Source of the DNA: an uncultured Prolixibacteraceae bacterium
GTDB lineage: Bacteria > Bacteroidota > Bacteroidia > Bacteroidales > Prolixibacteraceae
NCBI GenBank assembly: GCA_937915865.1
Contig: CALGIG010000096.1
Coordinates: forward strand, 12,146-76,145
Direction: 5' to 3'
DNA length: 64,000 bases
Shown here: piece by piece, positions 42,173 through 49,728 of the stretch
How positions within the stretch are numbered: position 1 is the first letter of the stretch
How the letters are laid out: each line of letters starts with the position of its first letter
Program-made: the position numbers and the translations under genes
The notes under the pieces: generated by a model
The model's input: the letters and a program-made list of their open reading frames with translations, nothing else
Database searches by the model: none
Told to the model about the DNA's origin: nothing

Positions 42173-42784
42173 TCATCTCAGTTTCATGATTTCCGGCAAT
42201 TTTTGTCTGATTTTCTCTTCGTCCCAATTCCACCATTTCAGCTCAAGCAATTCGGCAATCTTGCTGTCGGTAAACCGTTTGCGAATCAATTTGGCAGGTA
42301 CTCCACCCACAATGGAATAGGGTTCAACATCTTTAGTGACTACAGCACGCGAACCGATAATTGCCCCATCGCCAATGGTAACGCCCGCTAGAATAACGGC
42401 TTCGAAGCCAATCCACACATCGTTGCCCACCACAATGTCGCCTTTGTTGTCCCATGCTTCGGTTACCGGAACCTGCAAATCCCATTCGTTTGCCATAACA
42501 GGGAATGGATAGGTTGACAAAGAGTTAAGCGTATGGTTGGCTCCGTTGAACAGAAACTTTGCTCCACAGGCGATGGAACAAAATTTCCCGATTTTCAGCC
42601 GGTCGTTATTTACGTAGGGATAGTGGTACTGTACGTATTTCTTCTCAAAATCAGCGGGATCGTCCACAAAATCGTGGTAAAACGAATAATCGCCCACTTC
42701 GATAAACGGGCTTTTTACGCAATTTTTCAGGTAAACGATTGTCTTATCGTCTTTGCGTGGGTATAGTTGTGTTTTGTCTGCCAT
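42173..42784 (-). CDS. CatB/Vat-type xenobiotic acetyltransferase (hexapeptide)
   Basis: The 203-residue protein matches the xenobiotic acetyltransferase class of hexapeptide enzymes. It has VGDYSFYHDF at the start, KIGKFCSIACGAKF, the catalytic-His loop FNGANHTLNSLSTYPF, then GNDVWIGFEAVILAGVTIGD and VGGVPAKLIRKRF. Relatives CatB and Vat acetylate chloramphenicol and streptogramin A. Chromosomal copies are common and their native substrates are often unknown. It heads the acetyltransferase run on the minus strand. Confidence 0.88.
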   Translation of the reverse strand: MADKTQLYPRKDDKTIVYLKNCVKSPFIEVGDYSFYHDFVDDPADFEKKYVQYHYPYVNNDRLKIGKFCSIACGAKFLFNGANHTLNSLSTYPFPVMANEWDLQVPVTEAWDNKGDIVVGNDVWIGFEAVILAGVTIGDGAIIGSRAVVTKDVEPYSIVGGVPAKLIRKRFTDSKIAELLELKWWNWDEEKIRQKLPEIMKLR

Positions 42785-42877
42785 TTTATTTTAATTTTTC
42801 CAAATAAATCACTGTCACGTTGTTGTTTACAGCTTTATGTTTTATGTTTGTTATAAAATCTCCAGAAGTTTAATTTG

Positions 42878-43291
42878 TCACAAATTGACTGATGGGTTGA
42901 GAAAACCAATTTTATAGACTATTTTTTCGTCAAACCCTTTTCTTGAAACGATTACATTATAATAGCCTGATTCGGCTTTCTTTTCAATTGTTACTGATAT
43001 GTCGCCGTATTTGCTTGCGACATTGAAGTTTGTTTCATCCGAAAAAGGCTTCCAAACTGTCAACCCGTAATTTCTGACCGGCGTTCCATTGTCAACGCTT
43101 ACAATTACATAAGCCGAACTGCCTTTTTCAGGCATTCCATCGGAATTTACTGTTATCTCGGTGTTTCCGTCAATGACAATTTTTTCGATACCCAAAACCT
43201 GAAAGTTGTAGGTGTTGTCTGTCTCTTTTTCTTCACAACTGATTAACAGCACGATTAAAATTGAAAGAATAATGGTTTTCATTGTTTTCAT
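42878..43291 (-). CDS. small lipoprotein, function unknown
   Basis: The protein of about 137 residues starts at MKTMKTII, with a lipobox LLISC. The mature part is beta-rich (VIVSVDNGTPVRNYGLTVW, then ISVTIEKKAESGYYNVIVS) and looks like an immunoglobulin-type domain. I recognise no named family. It probably sits on the outer membrane facing the periplasm or surface. Confidence 0.65.
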   Translation of the reverse strand: MKTMKTIILSILIVLLISCEEKETDNTYNFQVLGIEKIVIDGNTEITVNSDGMPEKGSSAYVIVSVDNGTPVRNYGLTVWKPFSDETNFNVASKYGDISVTIEKKAESGYYNVIVSRKGFDEKIVYKIGFLNPSVNL

Positions 43292-43320
43292 GTTTAACTT
43301 GCTTAAAGGCATTTTCCTAT

Positions 43321-43671
43321 TTATTTATGTTCTACATACTCTACGATCAGTCCGTCAGCGTGCCTTACAGTCATATTCCAGCCTGTTGGCACTACTTGGA
43401 TATCACGTATGATTTCGGCCTTGTTTTCCAGCAAAAATTGGCGGTAGTCGGCAATTGAATCTACCAAAAAAGTGGCGTTAGTCTGCCTGAATGGGAGCAA
43501 TGCCTGGTCACTACCTGCAATGATCAGAAAATTTTGTACACGTGCCAATTCAAGGCCAACTTGTGTGTATTCAAACCGGTTTGCACATTTTTCGCCAGTC
43601 AATAGTTCATAAAAAGCTATCGACTCATCGATATTGTTTGTATATATTCGGCAGAGAACTTGTTTTATCAT
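43321..43671 (-). CDS. VOC-family protein
   Basis: The 116-residue protein has the VOC paired-motif pattern, with CRIYTNNIDESIAFYELLTG at the start and VPTGWNMTVRHADGLIVEYV at the end. The final Glu occupies the usual metal-ligand place. The middle helix includes AQ-LV-type segments seen in small stand-alone VOC proteins. It is 14 bases from the upstream EFR1 gene. No substrate is evident. Confidence 0.78.
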   Translation of the reverse strand: MIKQVLCRIYTNNIDESIAFYELLTGEKCANRFEYTQVGLELARVQNFLIIAGSDQALLPFRQTNATFLVDSIADYRQFLLENKAEIIRDIQVVPTGWNMTVRHADGLIVEYVEHK

Positions 43672-43685
43672 TGTTCGTTTTTTTT

Positions 43686-44456
43686 TTACTGAAAGAAATA
43701 CCGCCCTTTGTTCCGGGTGATTTTTCCATAATCAATAGATTTAGTTGGACATACGTGGATGCAGGCCAGGCATTGCGTGCAGTGGCCTTTCCAGTTCGGT
43801 TTACCTTTAACCAATTCAATATTGTTAACCGGACAAACCTTAACACATTTTTGGCACGAAATACATTCGTCGTTACAGGTATAAGGTTTATCGGTAAGTG
43901 AGTATTTGGCAAACAGGTTATAAATCAATCCCGATTTAATTTTCAAAAAACGCTTCCCCTTATGGTAAAACAAAATAGGCTGATCGTTCGCAATGGCTGA
44001 CATCAGTTTCGGAAGGTCGATTTTTGTCTGTTCCATTTTTTTTACCTGCGATTCTTTTGTATCTACATCAAACCCGGGAAGGCAGATATACGAGTTGGGC
44101 ATAATCACTGAATATATGTGACGGCTTTTAAACCCCTTCGATTTAATTGCTTCGATGAACATCTGGTCGGTGTAACCACATTCGTCGCCACAAGTCATTA
44201 TGCAATATAGCAATTGATTACTGTATCCATTCAATTGCATATCAGCAATAAACCGTGTTACAATAGGCGGCATTCCCCACGAATGAATGGGAAACACAAA
44301 CCCAATTTTCTCATCAGGCTTTAATTCAAACTCGGGAATAAGAGGGGCTTCATTGCGTTCGTATTCTCCAATTTGGTAAAGCTTATCTGAAAAATAATCA
44401 GACAGTTGGGTGGCAACCCATCGGGAGTTGCCAGTTCCTGAAAAATAGAAGATCAT
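43686..44456 (-). CDS. EFR1-family ferrodoxin: flavodoxin domain plus two 4Fe-4S clusters
   Basis: The 256-residue protein has an N-terminal flavodoxin-like FMN site (FYFSGTGNSRWVA) and FPIHSWGMPPIV in the middle. The C-terminal third holds two 4Fe-4S motifs, CNDECISCQKCVKVCP and CTQCLACIHVCP. This matches the EFR1 family of electron-transfer proteins. With the ferredoxin-nitroreductase nearby it hints at a shared low-potential electron route. The upstream 277 bases hold divergent promoters for it and the AraC gene. Confidence 0.88.
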   Translation of the reverse strand: MIFYFSGTGNSRWVATQLSDYFSDKLYQIGEYERNEAPLIPEFELKPDEKIGFVFPIHSWGMPPIVTRFIADMQLNGYSNQLLYCIMTCGDECGYTDQMFIEAIKSKGFKSRHIYSVIMPNSYICLPGFDVDTKESQVKKMEQTKIDLPKLMSAIANDQPILFYHKGKRFLKIKSGLIYNLFAKYSLTDKPYTCNDECISCQKCVKVCPVNNIELVKGKPNWKGHCTQCLACIHVCPTKSIDYGKITRNKGRYFFQ

Positions 44457-44706
44457 TTTATATCGTTTACAATTCTATGTCGGTTGAATATGCCAGGCAA
44501 AGAACCTATTTTATTTCTCAAATAATATGTACCAAACAAAGGTCGAAATCTTTTCACCAAATTGTTCCCCAAAATTCCATGAATCAGAAATTTTTTGGGT
44601 TGAGTCGGGAATTTTAGTTCGTGAAGGTGATTAAAACCGAATGAGTGGTTGGCGTAAAATATTTATCGAAACCGAACCTGTTCAAAAAAAGTTAATGATT
44701 GAATTG

Positions 44707-44714
44707 TATTTTTG
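44707..44714 (+). promoter_or_regulatory. putative -7 promoter box for the AraC gene
   Basis: TATTTTTG matches TAnnTTTG and lies 20 bases before the chosen start codon. It falls inside the longer possible frame and therefore supports the downstream start. Confidence 0.45.
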
Positions 44715-44733
44715 CCGGAGAAAAACCCGATTC

Positions 44734-45552
44734 ATGCATTATCAGTTTATATCTCCATCGCCTAAATTAGCCCCTTATATAAAGCACTACTGGATGCTTG
44801 AGACTGAAGTACACGAGGGAAATGTATGCGAACGGGTTGTCCCCACAGGCAATCTGCAACTGATGTTTCACTACCGGAAGCCGTTTGTTATGACTTTTCC
44901 CGATCGGGAGGTAGCGCTTCAGCCGCAGTCGTTTGCCAGCGGATTGAGTAGTAAGTTTATGGATGCTAGTACACAAGGCGCTTCGGGTGTTATTACCATT
45001 GAATTTCTACCTTACGGTGCGTGCAACTTCTTCCGGTTTTCGTTGCGCGAAATTGAAGATCAAAGCATTCGGCTAAACGATATTTTTACCAACGAAGTAA
45101 AGTACCTGGAGGAACAAATTTGCGGGTGCGATGATTTGCCAACCAGAATTTCGCTTATTGAACAGTTCTTAACCGAGAATCTGGTGCCGGTTGATGTGCG
45201 GGATTTTCGGCTGATGAAACAAGCCGTAGAATTGGTTCAGCAAAGTGGTGGACAAATCAAGGTCAGTCGGTTGGCTTCAAAGTTGACGGTAACGTCCAAA
45301 TGCCTTGAACGTAAATTTGCCTCGCTGGTAGGCAAATCGCCAAAACAGTTTATTCGAATTGTTCGCTTTCAGGAAGTTATGAACGGGCTCATTCGCCAAC
45401 AGCCTGATTACCTAACCGAGTATGCCTTCAATAATGGTTATTTCGATCAGTCGCACTTTATCCACGAGTTTAAAACTTTCACAGGCTATACTCCGGGCGA
45501 ATTTGTAAAGGCTTGCCCTTGCCGTGAGGACTGGAGTGAATATATCTATTGA
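44734..45552 (+). CDS. AraC-family transcriptional regulator
   Basis: The 272-residue reading starts at MHYQFISPSPKLAPYIKHYW, which is the usual N-terminus of AraC proteins with a DUF6597-like sensing domain. A C-terminal pair of helix-turn-helix motifs follows (about 190-260), including KVSRLASKLTVTSKCLERKF and the AFNNGYFDQSHFIHEFKTFT signature. It probably controls the neighbouring divergent EFR1/acetyltransferase run or the downstream toroid protein. The ligand is unknown. Confidence 0.9.
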   Translation: MHYQFISPSPKLAPYIKHYWMLETEVHEGNVCERVVPTGNLQLMFHYRKPFVMTFPDREVALQPQSFASGLSSKFMDASTQGASGVITIEFLPYGACNFFRFSLREIEDQSIRLNDIFTNEVKYLEEQICGCDDLPTRISLIEQFLTENLVPVDVRDFRLMKQAVELVQQSGGQIKVSRLASKLTVTSKCLERKFASLVGKSPKQFIRIVRFQEVMNGLIRQQPDYLTEYAFNNGYFDQSHFIHEFKTFTGYTPGEFVKACPCREDWSEYIY

Positions 45553-45592
45553 AGGATTAGCGATCGTATTTAAAAAAAGTCAACCTCTGCTG

Positions 45593-45625
45593 ACATGTAG
45601 TTGTCATGTTCATTCCGTAAATTTG
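45593..45625 (+). promoter_or_regulatory. palindrome and -7 box before the toroid protein gene
   Basis: ACATG and CATGT, seven bases apart, form a small inverted repeat at 45593-45609. The -7 box TAAATTTG follows at 45618-45625, 16 bases before the start codon. The palindrome is placed where an activator would bind. Confidence 0.45.
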
Positions 45626-45641
45626 AGGAAAGAAACAGACA

Positions 45642-46508
45642 ATGAACCAATTCAAAAAAATAATTGACCAAATATTTGCGTCGCAGGCCGCCAACGGCTG
45701 CTGGAAATTGCTTGAGGAAAACAACCGGCATTACCCCGATTATTTGCACTATTCACCCACCTTCAAATCAACTCTCTGGACACTTATCTTGCTTGCTGAT
45801 TTGAAACATGACCCTGATGATGAGCGGATTCTAAAACCTTTGCGAATCATTAAGAAGCAATTTTACGATTCGAATTATGGTATTTATTCGCTTGGCAAAG
45901 ATCATTTCCCGATTCCCTGTCTGAACGGCAACATGATTTATCTTGATGCTTATTTCAACCGCTCGCTTTCCGAACAAAGCGTTTCGGCAATCCACTTTTT
46001 TTGCCTGAACCAGCGGTTCGATGATGGTGTTTACCTACACCCTAAAAGCCCGTTTTGCAGCAATACCAGTTGTTACGGCAAGCACACGTGCTATTGGGGC
46101 GTGGTCAAGTTGATGAAAGGCCTTTCGTTTATTCCCCGTGAAAGCAGGAGCAAAGCAGCGCAGGAGTTGCTCGACCGGTGCATCGGATTTGTTTTGCTCC
46201 ACCAGGTTTGTTTTAGTTCGCGATCGGCAAACAAATACCTGTCCAGGGACATTGATAAACTTGGGTTTCCGTGCATGTACCGGAGCAATTTTCTGGAGAT
46301 TTTATGGCTGTTGAAACGTGAAAAAGTTTGTTCACCAAACACAGCGCCGGCTTTGGGGTTGCTGATGTCGAAGCAGCAACCAGACGGGAACTGGCACCTG
46401 GAAAAGAAAGTGAATAACCTGCTTGTAAGTATCGGCGCCGAAACCCGGTCAAACGAATACATTACGCGCCGGGCAATGGAAGTGTTGGAATTTTATGTGA
46501 CAGATTGA
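45642..46508 (+). CDS. alpha/alpha-toroid (prenyltransferase/squalene-cyclase-like) protein
   Basis: The 288-residue protein has repeating helices with QW-type turns (SQAANGCWKLLEENN at the start, SKQQPDGNWHLEKK near the end) and STLWTLILLADL, as in terpene cyclase/prenyltransferase toroids. Several cysteines cluster in CSNTSCYGKHTCYWGVVKL. The DxDD motif of squalene cyclases is not seen. It has no signal peptide and stands alone after the AraC gene. Its role is unknown. Confidence 0.6.
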   Translation: MNQFKKIIDQIFASQAANGCWKLLEENNRHYPDYLHYSPTFKSTLWTLILLADLKHDPDDERILKPLRIIKKQFYDSNYGIYSLGKDHFPIPCLNGNMIYLDAYFNRSLSEQSVSAIHFFCLNQRFDDGVYLHPKSPFCSNTSCYGKHTCYWGVVKLMKGLSFIPRESRSKAAQELLDRCIGFVLLHQVCFSSRSANKYLSRDIDKLGFPCMYRSNFLEILWLLKREKVCSPNTAPALGLLMSKQQPDGNWHLEKKVNNLLVSIGAETRSNEYITRRAMEVLEFYVTD

Positions 46509-46542
46509 ATTTATCAGTTGGTTTTTATCTAGCCCGTAACGA

Positions 46543-46848
46543 TTAAATGATTTTTATTCCGGTATTTTCAATTTCAAACGCGAACGGATTGGCCGAATTA
46601 AAATCTTGTTCTTTAATCGGTTGTGGTTCAATGCGAAGGTCGATTTTGCGGCGCAATTTCATCAAAAGTTTTTGCACCATGAAGAAATCAGGCATGTTTT
46701 CAATCACGATAGCAACATCGATGTCGCTTTCTTCCTGTTCGTTCCCTTTTGCATACGAACCAAACAAATATGCCCTCTTAACGCCTAATTCCAATGGGAT
46801 TGTCATTAGGTATTGTTTAACAGTTTCTATAATTGATTGATTAACCAT
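46543..46848 (-). CDS. MNT-type nucleotidyltransferase (antitoxin-like)
   Basis: The 101-residue protein starts at MVNQSIIE. It has the minimal nucleotidyltransferase signature GSYAKGNEQEESDIDVAIV and a third acidic residue in KIDLRIEP. MNT proteins pair with HEPN partners; in studied pairs the MNT protein AMPylates and silences the HEPN toxin. Its start overlaps the shifted-frame end of the upstream HEPN coding sequence by 22 bases, the usual tight arrangement. It looks intact. Confidence 0.85.
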   Translation of the reverse strand: MVNQSIIETVKQYLMTIPLELGVKRAYLFGSYAKGNEQEESDIDVAIVIENMPDFFMVQKLLMKLRRKIDLRIEPQPIKEQDFNSANPFAFEIENTGIKII

Positions 46849-47218
46849 AGCCTTATTTTTTCGATCCTTTCTATCCAGAGGTCTGTATATTCTTTTGTAC
46901 AAAGTCTTTGAAAATCTTGTTTGTAGTTATCGTATCGGGCATTTAGGTTAAATGTCGAAATATCATCCAACCATTCCTCAAGTTCTTCATTTAAAGTTTT
47001 AAAGCAAGCCTAAGTAAATCGTGCGTAAAAATGGCATATTTTTGATGCTTTTTCACATATAATGCTTTAAGAAGTTTTTCTATTACCAAATGTCCAATAA
47101 ACAAAGCCCAGCTATAATCTTTTGATTTTAAAAGATTTTGCATGGTAATGTAATTTTGGTTGGAGGAATCTTTCCAGTATTCTATTATTTTGTCAATATT
47201 TTCAATTTTGTCTTCCAT
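46827..47218 (-). pseudogene. HEPN-domain protein, frame broken or shifted (MNT partner)
   Basis: From the Met at 47218 the frame gives 75 residues of a PF05168-type HEPN domain (ALFIGHLVIEKLLKALYVKK, FTHDLLRLALK) and stops at 46988. The -1 frame then continues without stop through LNEELEEWLDDISTFNLNAR and KQDFQRLCTKEYTDLWIERI to a stop at 46827. The joined product has the normal length of about 130 residues. The switch falls at T-TTA-AAA, a classical slippery heptamer. A small deletion in a dead gene is equally possible. Confidence 0.75.
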
Positions 47219-47354
47219 AAGGCAAAGTTAAGTATTTTATCAAAACCTAGAGATGGCTTTTATAACTCAATATTTCAAAGTTTTTTTGTCGCATTTTTAC
47301 AATTTTACGGCCAATAATATCCCGAAATTTGCCGCACTTTTTAATTTCTAAGCC

Positions 47355-49616
47355 ATGAATCGAGAATATATCTACGTGCAAAATGCACACACCAACAACC
47401 TGAAAAACATTACGGTAGAAATCCCCAAACACAAACTGGTCGTTTTTACCGGGGTGTCGGGTTCAGGCAAATCGTCGCTGTTGTTCGATACCATTTACAC
47501 CGAGGCGCAACGCCAACTGGTCGAGATCTTCTCGACTTTTGCCCGTACCCGGATGCCCAAGCTTTCGCGCCCCGATGTTGACGATATACTGAACCTTTCC
47601 ACAGCCATCGTGATCGACCAGAAGCGTATGGGCAACAACCTGCGCAGCACCGTTGGTACGGCTACCGAGATCAACACTTATCTGCGGTTGCTGTATTCGC
47701 GGTTAGGCCAGCCGTTTACAGGGCCATCGTTTTATTTCTCGTTCAATCATCCTGAAGGGATGTGCCCACACTGTCATGGACTGGGTAAGCGAGTAAAAAT
47801 TGATCTGGATCAGTTTCTGGATAAAGAAAAATCCATTCGCGAGGGAGCTGTCACCCATCCGTTTTACAAAATTGGTGGGTTCTACTGGAAGGAATTTATG
47901 TCGATTGGTATTTTCGACGTTGATAAAAAGCTGAAGGATTATTCAGCAGGGGAACTGGAGAAACTGCTTTATTCCGAACCATTTCCGATCACCAATTCGA
48001 AAGAGAAACTAAGCTATACCAAGAATTTCGAAGGCATTGCTCGTAAGCTGGAGAATGCGGTAGCCGGGAAAGCTGAAGACGAAGCCTCGGAAGAAGACAA
48101 AAATGCCTATTCACGGTATTTCATTTACTCGGTTTGCGAACAGTGCAAAGGTTCGCGTCTCAACGATCGGGCGCGGTCGGTTACCATCAAGGGTGTTTCA
48201 ATCGATCAGGTTTGTACAATGGAATTGACTGATGTTTTTGATTTTCTGGCCGATATCGACGACGAAATTTCGCGTCCCATCCTGCGGAAAGCTCGTTTCC
48301 TGCTCGAACAACTTATTGAAATAGGTGTTGGCTATCTGTCGCTCGACCGGCCTGTTTCCACGCTTTCGGGCGGCGAATCGCAGCGCGTAAAAATGGCCAA
48401 ACAGCTCGACTGCAACCTAATAGATATGCTTTATGTACTCGACGAACCATCCATCGGACTTCACCCACGCGATACCGAAAAACTGCTGGCTATCCTGTTC
48501 CGCCTGCGCGACAAGGGGAACAGCGTATTTGTGGTGGAACACGACCCTGAAATTATCCGGGCTGCCGAGTGGATTGTGGATATTGGCCCGAAAGCCGGGA
48601 AGTTTGGCGGCGAACTGGTTTACAACGGCGAACCGGAAGGATTGAAACACGCCAATAGCATAACCGGCCAATACTTGTTTGAAAGCAATAAACCCATTTA
48701 CAGGCGAAAGCAAGCCCGCGGCTTTTTCAGGATCGACCATGCCACGGCCAACAACCTGCGCGACGTTTCGGTGAAAATACCCCAAGGGGTACTGACCTGC
48801 ATTACCGGGGTGGCCGGAAGCGGCAAAAGCAGCCTCATTCACGAGTGTTTTGTGAAACAGCACCCTGATGCCATTGTGATTGATCAGTCGCCAATTGGCA
48901 AATCGTCGCGGGCTAATCCGGCCACGTTTATTGGCATCTTCGACCAAATCAGGAAAGAGTTTGCCATCGCCACCAAAACCGAAGCCTCGCTGTTTAGCTT
49001 CAACTCGAAAGGCGCCTGTACCAAGTGCAACGGCCAGGGTGTGATCAGCTTCGAGCTTCACTTTCTCGATGCCGTTAAAACCGTGTGCGACGAGTGCGAC
49101 GGGAAACGCTACCATGCCGACGTGCTCGAACTCCGCTATCAGGGGCAAACCATTGCCGATGTTCTCAATATGACCGTTAATCAGGCCGACGAGTTCTTTA
49201 AAGTTCCCAAAATCAACAAGCACCTGAAAATACTTCGCGAAGTTGGCCTGGGCTACCTCAAGCTGGGGCAAACGCTCAGCTCGCTTTCGGGAGGCGAGTC
49301 GCAACGATTGAAAATTGCCACTGAACTTGGAAAAGAAAGCAACATCTATATCATGGACGAGCCCACCACTGGCCTGCACATGTCGGATATCGATAATTTC
49401 TACCGGATCGTCAAGTGCTTGGTCGATCACAACAACACAGTGATCATCATCGAACACAACCTCGACATCATCAAATACGCTGATTGGGTGATTGATATGG
49501 GCCCCGAAGGCGGCAAAAACGGCGGGTTGGTCTTGTTCGAAGGCACTCCCGAAGAGTTGGTAAATTGTACGGAAAGCTATACAGGGAAGTATTTGAAAAG
49601 CCTTATTGGAAAGTAA
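47355..49616 (+). CDS. short UvrA-like ABC protein (UvrA2/drug-resistance type)
   Basis: The 753-residue protein is a double ABC ATPase of the UvrA family. Walker A motifs are GVSGSGKSS and GVAGSGKSS, and the signatures are LSGGESQRVKMA and LSGGESQRLKIA. Zinc modules are CPHCHG/CEQCKG and CTKCNG/CDECDG. It is about 190 residues shorter than housekeeping UvrA, and the N-terminal insertion region looks reduced, suggesting loss of the UvrB-binding part. Relatives act in resistance to DNA-binding antibiotics. It is not the main excision-repair gene. Confidence 0.88.
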   Translation: MNREYIYVQNAHTNNLKNITVEIPKHKLVVFTGVSGSGKSSLLFDTIYTEAQRQLVEIFSTFARTRMPKLSRPDVDDILNLSTAIVIDQKRMGNNLRSTVGTATEINTYLRLLYSRLGQPFTGPSFYFSFNHPEGMCPHCHGLGKRVKIDLDQFLDKEKSIREGAVTHPFYKIGGFYWKEFMSIGIFDVDKKLKDYSAGELEKLLYSEPFPITNSKEKLSYTKNFEGIARKLENAVAGKAEDEASEEDKNAYSRYFIYSVCEQCKGSRLNDRARSVTIKGVSIDQVCTMELTDVFDFLADIDDEISRPILRKARFLLEQLIEIGVGYLSLDRPVSTLSGGESQRVKMAKQLDCNLIDMLYVLDEPSIGLHPRDTEKLLAILFRLRDKGNSVFVVEHDPEIIRAAEWIVDIGPKAGKFGGELVYNGEPEGLKHANSITGQYLFESNKPIYRRKQARGFFRIDHATANNLRDVSVKIPQGVLTCITGVAGSGKSSLIHECFVKQHPDAIVIDQSPIGKSSRANPATFIGIFDQIRKEFAIATKTEASLFSFNSKGACTKCNGQGVISFELHFLDAVKTVCDECDGKRYHADVLELRYQGQTIADVLNMTVNQADEFFKVPKINKHLKILREVGLGYLKLGQTLSSLSGGESQRLKIATELGKESNIYIMDEPTTGLHMSDIDNFYRIVKCLVDHNNTVIIIEHNLDIIKYADWVIDMGPEGGKNGGLVLFEGTPEELVNCTESYTGKYLKSLIGK

Positions 49617-49635
49617 AATTGCGCGTTACTGCCTG

Positions 49636-49671
49636 TTAGTCAGGGTTTCACTTAAGTGAAACCCTGACTAA
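49636..49671. terminator. 36-base perfect palindrome between convergent genes
   Basis: TTAGTCAGGGTTTCACTT and its exact inverse form a palindrome with no loop bases. It lies between the UvrA-like gene and the end of the TonB receptor gene on the other strand. It could act as a bidirectional terminator, though only short A/T runs flank it. Confidence 0.7.
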
Positions 49672-49728
49672 AAAGGCTTGCAGTCAAGACTATTTTTTGG
49701 ATATTCTAACGATGGACTTTTTACTTAA

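Noticed and set aside
42173..44456. Integron cassette array for the small resistance-type genes
   Set aside because: No attC-like inverted sites separate the genes, and intergenic gaps are too short and dissimilar.
44641..44733. Longer start for the AraC protein
   Set aside because: The extra 31 residues are atypical and contain a likely promoter -7 box (44707-44714).
48417..49457. 346-codon minus-strand open frame inside the UvrA-like gene
   Set aside because: It lies opposite Walker and signature motifs of a well supported ABC protein. Its own sequence shows no family features.
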